In this document: positions 5,842-6,004 of the stretch, piece by piece | How the letters are laid out: every line of letters starts with the position of its first letter | Position numbering within the stretch: the stretch's first letter is position 1 | Origin: JAUWCW01 sp030609125 [NCBI: Candidatus Rokuibacteriota bacterium] | Lineage (GTDB): Bacteria; JAUVQV01 | Direction: 5' to 3' | Length of the DNA stretch: 6,004 bases | Assembly (NCBI GenBank): GCA_030609125.1 | Contig: JAUWCW010000131.1 | Coordinates: 1-6,004, forward strand | Notes under the pieces: generated by a model | What the model was told of the DNA's origin: nothing | The model's input: the letters and a program-made list of their open reading frames with translations, nothing else | Databases searched by the model: none | Program-made: the position numbers and the translations under genes

Positions 5842-5850
5842 TCCTCCCTG
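5842..5850 (-). promoter_or_regulatory. Ribosome binding site deciding the GTG start
   Basis: Minus-strand CAGGGAGGA has its GGAGG core at 5847-5843, seven bases before the GTG at 5835. It lies in the 37-base gap after the upstream gene's stop, as expected for two genes in one operon. Confidence 0.75.
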
Positions 5851-5872
5851 CCTTCTGAGCCGCAGCGGCGCC

Positions 5873-6004
5873 TCAAAAGGAAAAAGCAAAATCGTTGTAA
5901 GCCATAAGGGTCACGATCGTCGAGATCCTGACCCGCTTTTCGAAGACCCGCGGCAGGACCCTGCCTGTGAACCTCAGCCCCTCCCTGCCGCCCGAAGGGG
6001 CGAG
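5873..6004 (-). CDS. C-terminus of a probable outer-membrane protein (partial)
   Basis: A minus-strand frame enters from the right edge and runs 43 codons to a TGA at 5875-5873. The visible tail contains RVLPRVFEKRVRISTIVT and ends MAYNDFAFSF. The last residues alternate hydrophobic and polar (Phe at -1, -3 and -5), the usual C-terminal strand signature of outer-membrane beta-barrels. The gene ends 37 bases before the GTG of the metal-binding protein, in the same direction, so the two are probably co-transcribed; a TonB-dependent receptor or other outer-membrane channel feeding the metal-binding protein would fit, but too little is visible to name the family. A competing minus-strand frame is also open here but encodes an Arg/Gly-rich chain typical of a shadow frame. 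Confidence 0.55.
   Translation of the reverse strand, partial: LAPSGGREGLRFTGRVLPRVFEKRVRISTIVTLMAYNDFAFSF

Noticed and set aside
5836-5889. ATG at 5889 as start of the metal-binding protein
   Set aside because: It adds charged residues before the signal peptide and falls within the end of the upstream gene; the GTG at 5835 has a well-spaced ribosome binding site.

Overview
The window is GC-rich and densely coded, from a Gram-negative bacterium: three products look like outer-membrane beta-barrels, and there is a periplasmic solute-binding protein and an LtaS-type envelope enzyme. The style of the genes (phosphate-selective-porin family protein, LTA-synthase-like sulfatase fold, Tat lipoprotein) fits Desulfobacterota/Desulfuromonadales-like or related proteobacterial genomes, but no marker gene is present and this placement is a guess.

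Layout. Positions 2-1825 (+) hold the 3' part of an LTA-synthase/phosphoglycerol-transferase family protein; the frame is open to the left edge, so its true start lies outside. It is followed, after a 9-codon mini-ORF with a very good ribosome binding site (1822-1851), by a Tat-exported lipoprotein with a clan GH-A glycoside-hydrolase-like barrel (1862-2707, +). That gene meets, tail to tail and with stop codons sharing one CTAG, a porin O/P family gene on the minus strand (2704-4029). The porin start has no ribosome binding site of its own; the only strong one upstream serves, if anything, a 14-codon ORF whose stop overlaps the porin ATG. A 179-base divergent intergenic region then leads to a small outer-membrane beta-barrel gene (4209-4829, +) with its own promoter-like sequence, ribosome binding site and a textbook terminator (4856-4884). 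Converging on that terminator from the right is a minus-strand operon: the last 43 codons of a probable outer-membrane protein (5873-6004, partial) and a ZnuA/TroA-like metal-binding protein (4927-5835) that starts at GTG.

Together the window is an envelope-function neighbourhood. The left pair may build or edit a periplasmic glycan or phosphoglycerol-decorated polymer at the inner membrane. The middle pair are divergently transcribed outer-membrane proteins. The right pair looks like a metal-uptake unit lacking its permease and ATPase here. I found no mobile element, CRISPR array, tRNA, rRNA or obvious defence system. The most interesting points are the metal-binding protein that has lost two of the usual three histidine ligands, and the two tiny ORFs placed exactly where two larger genes lack a ribosome binding site.
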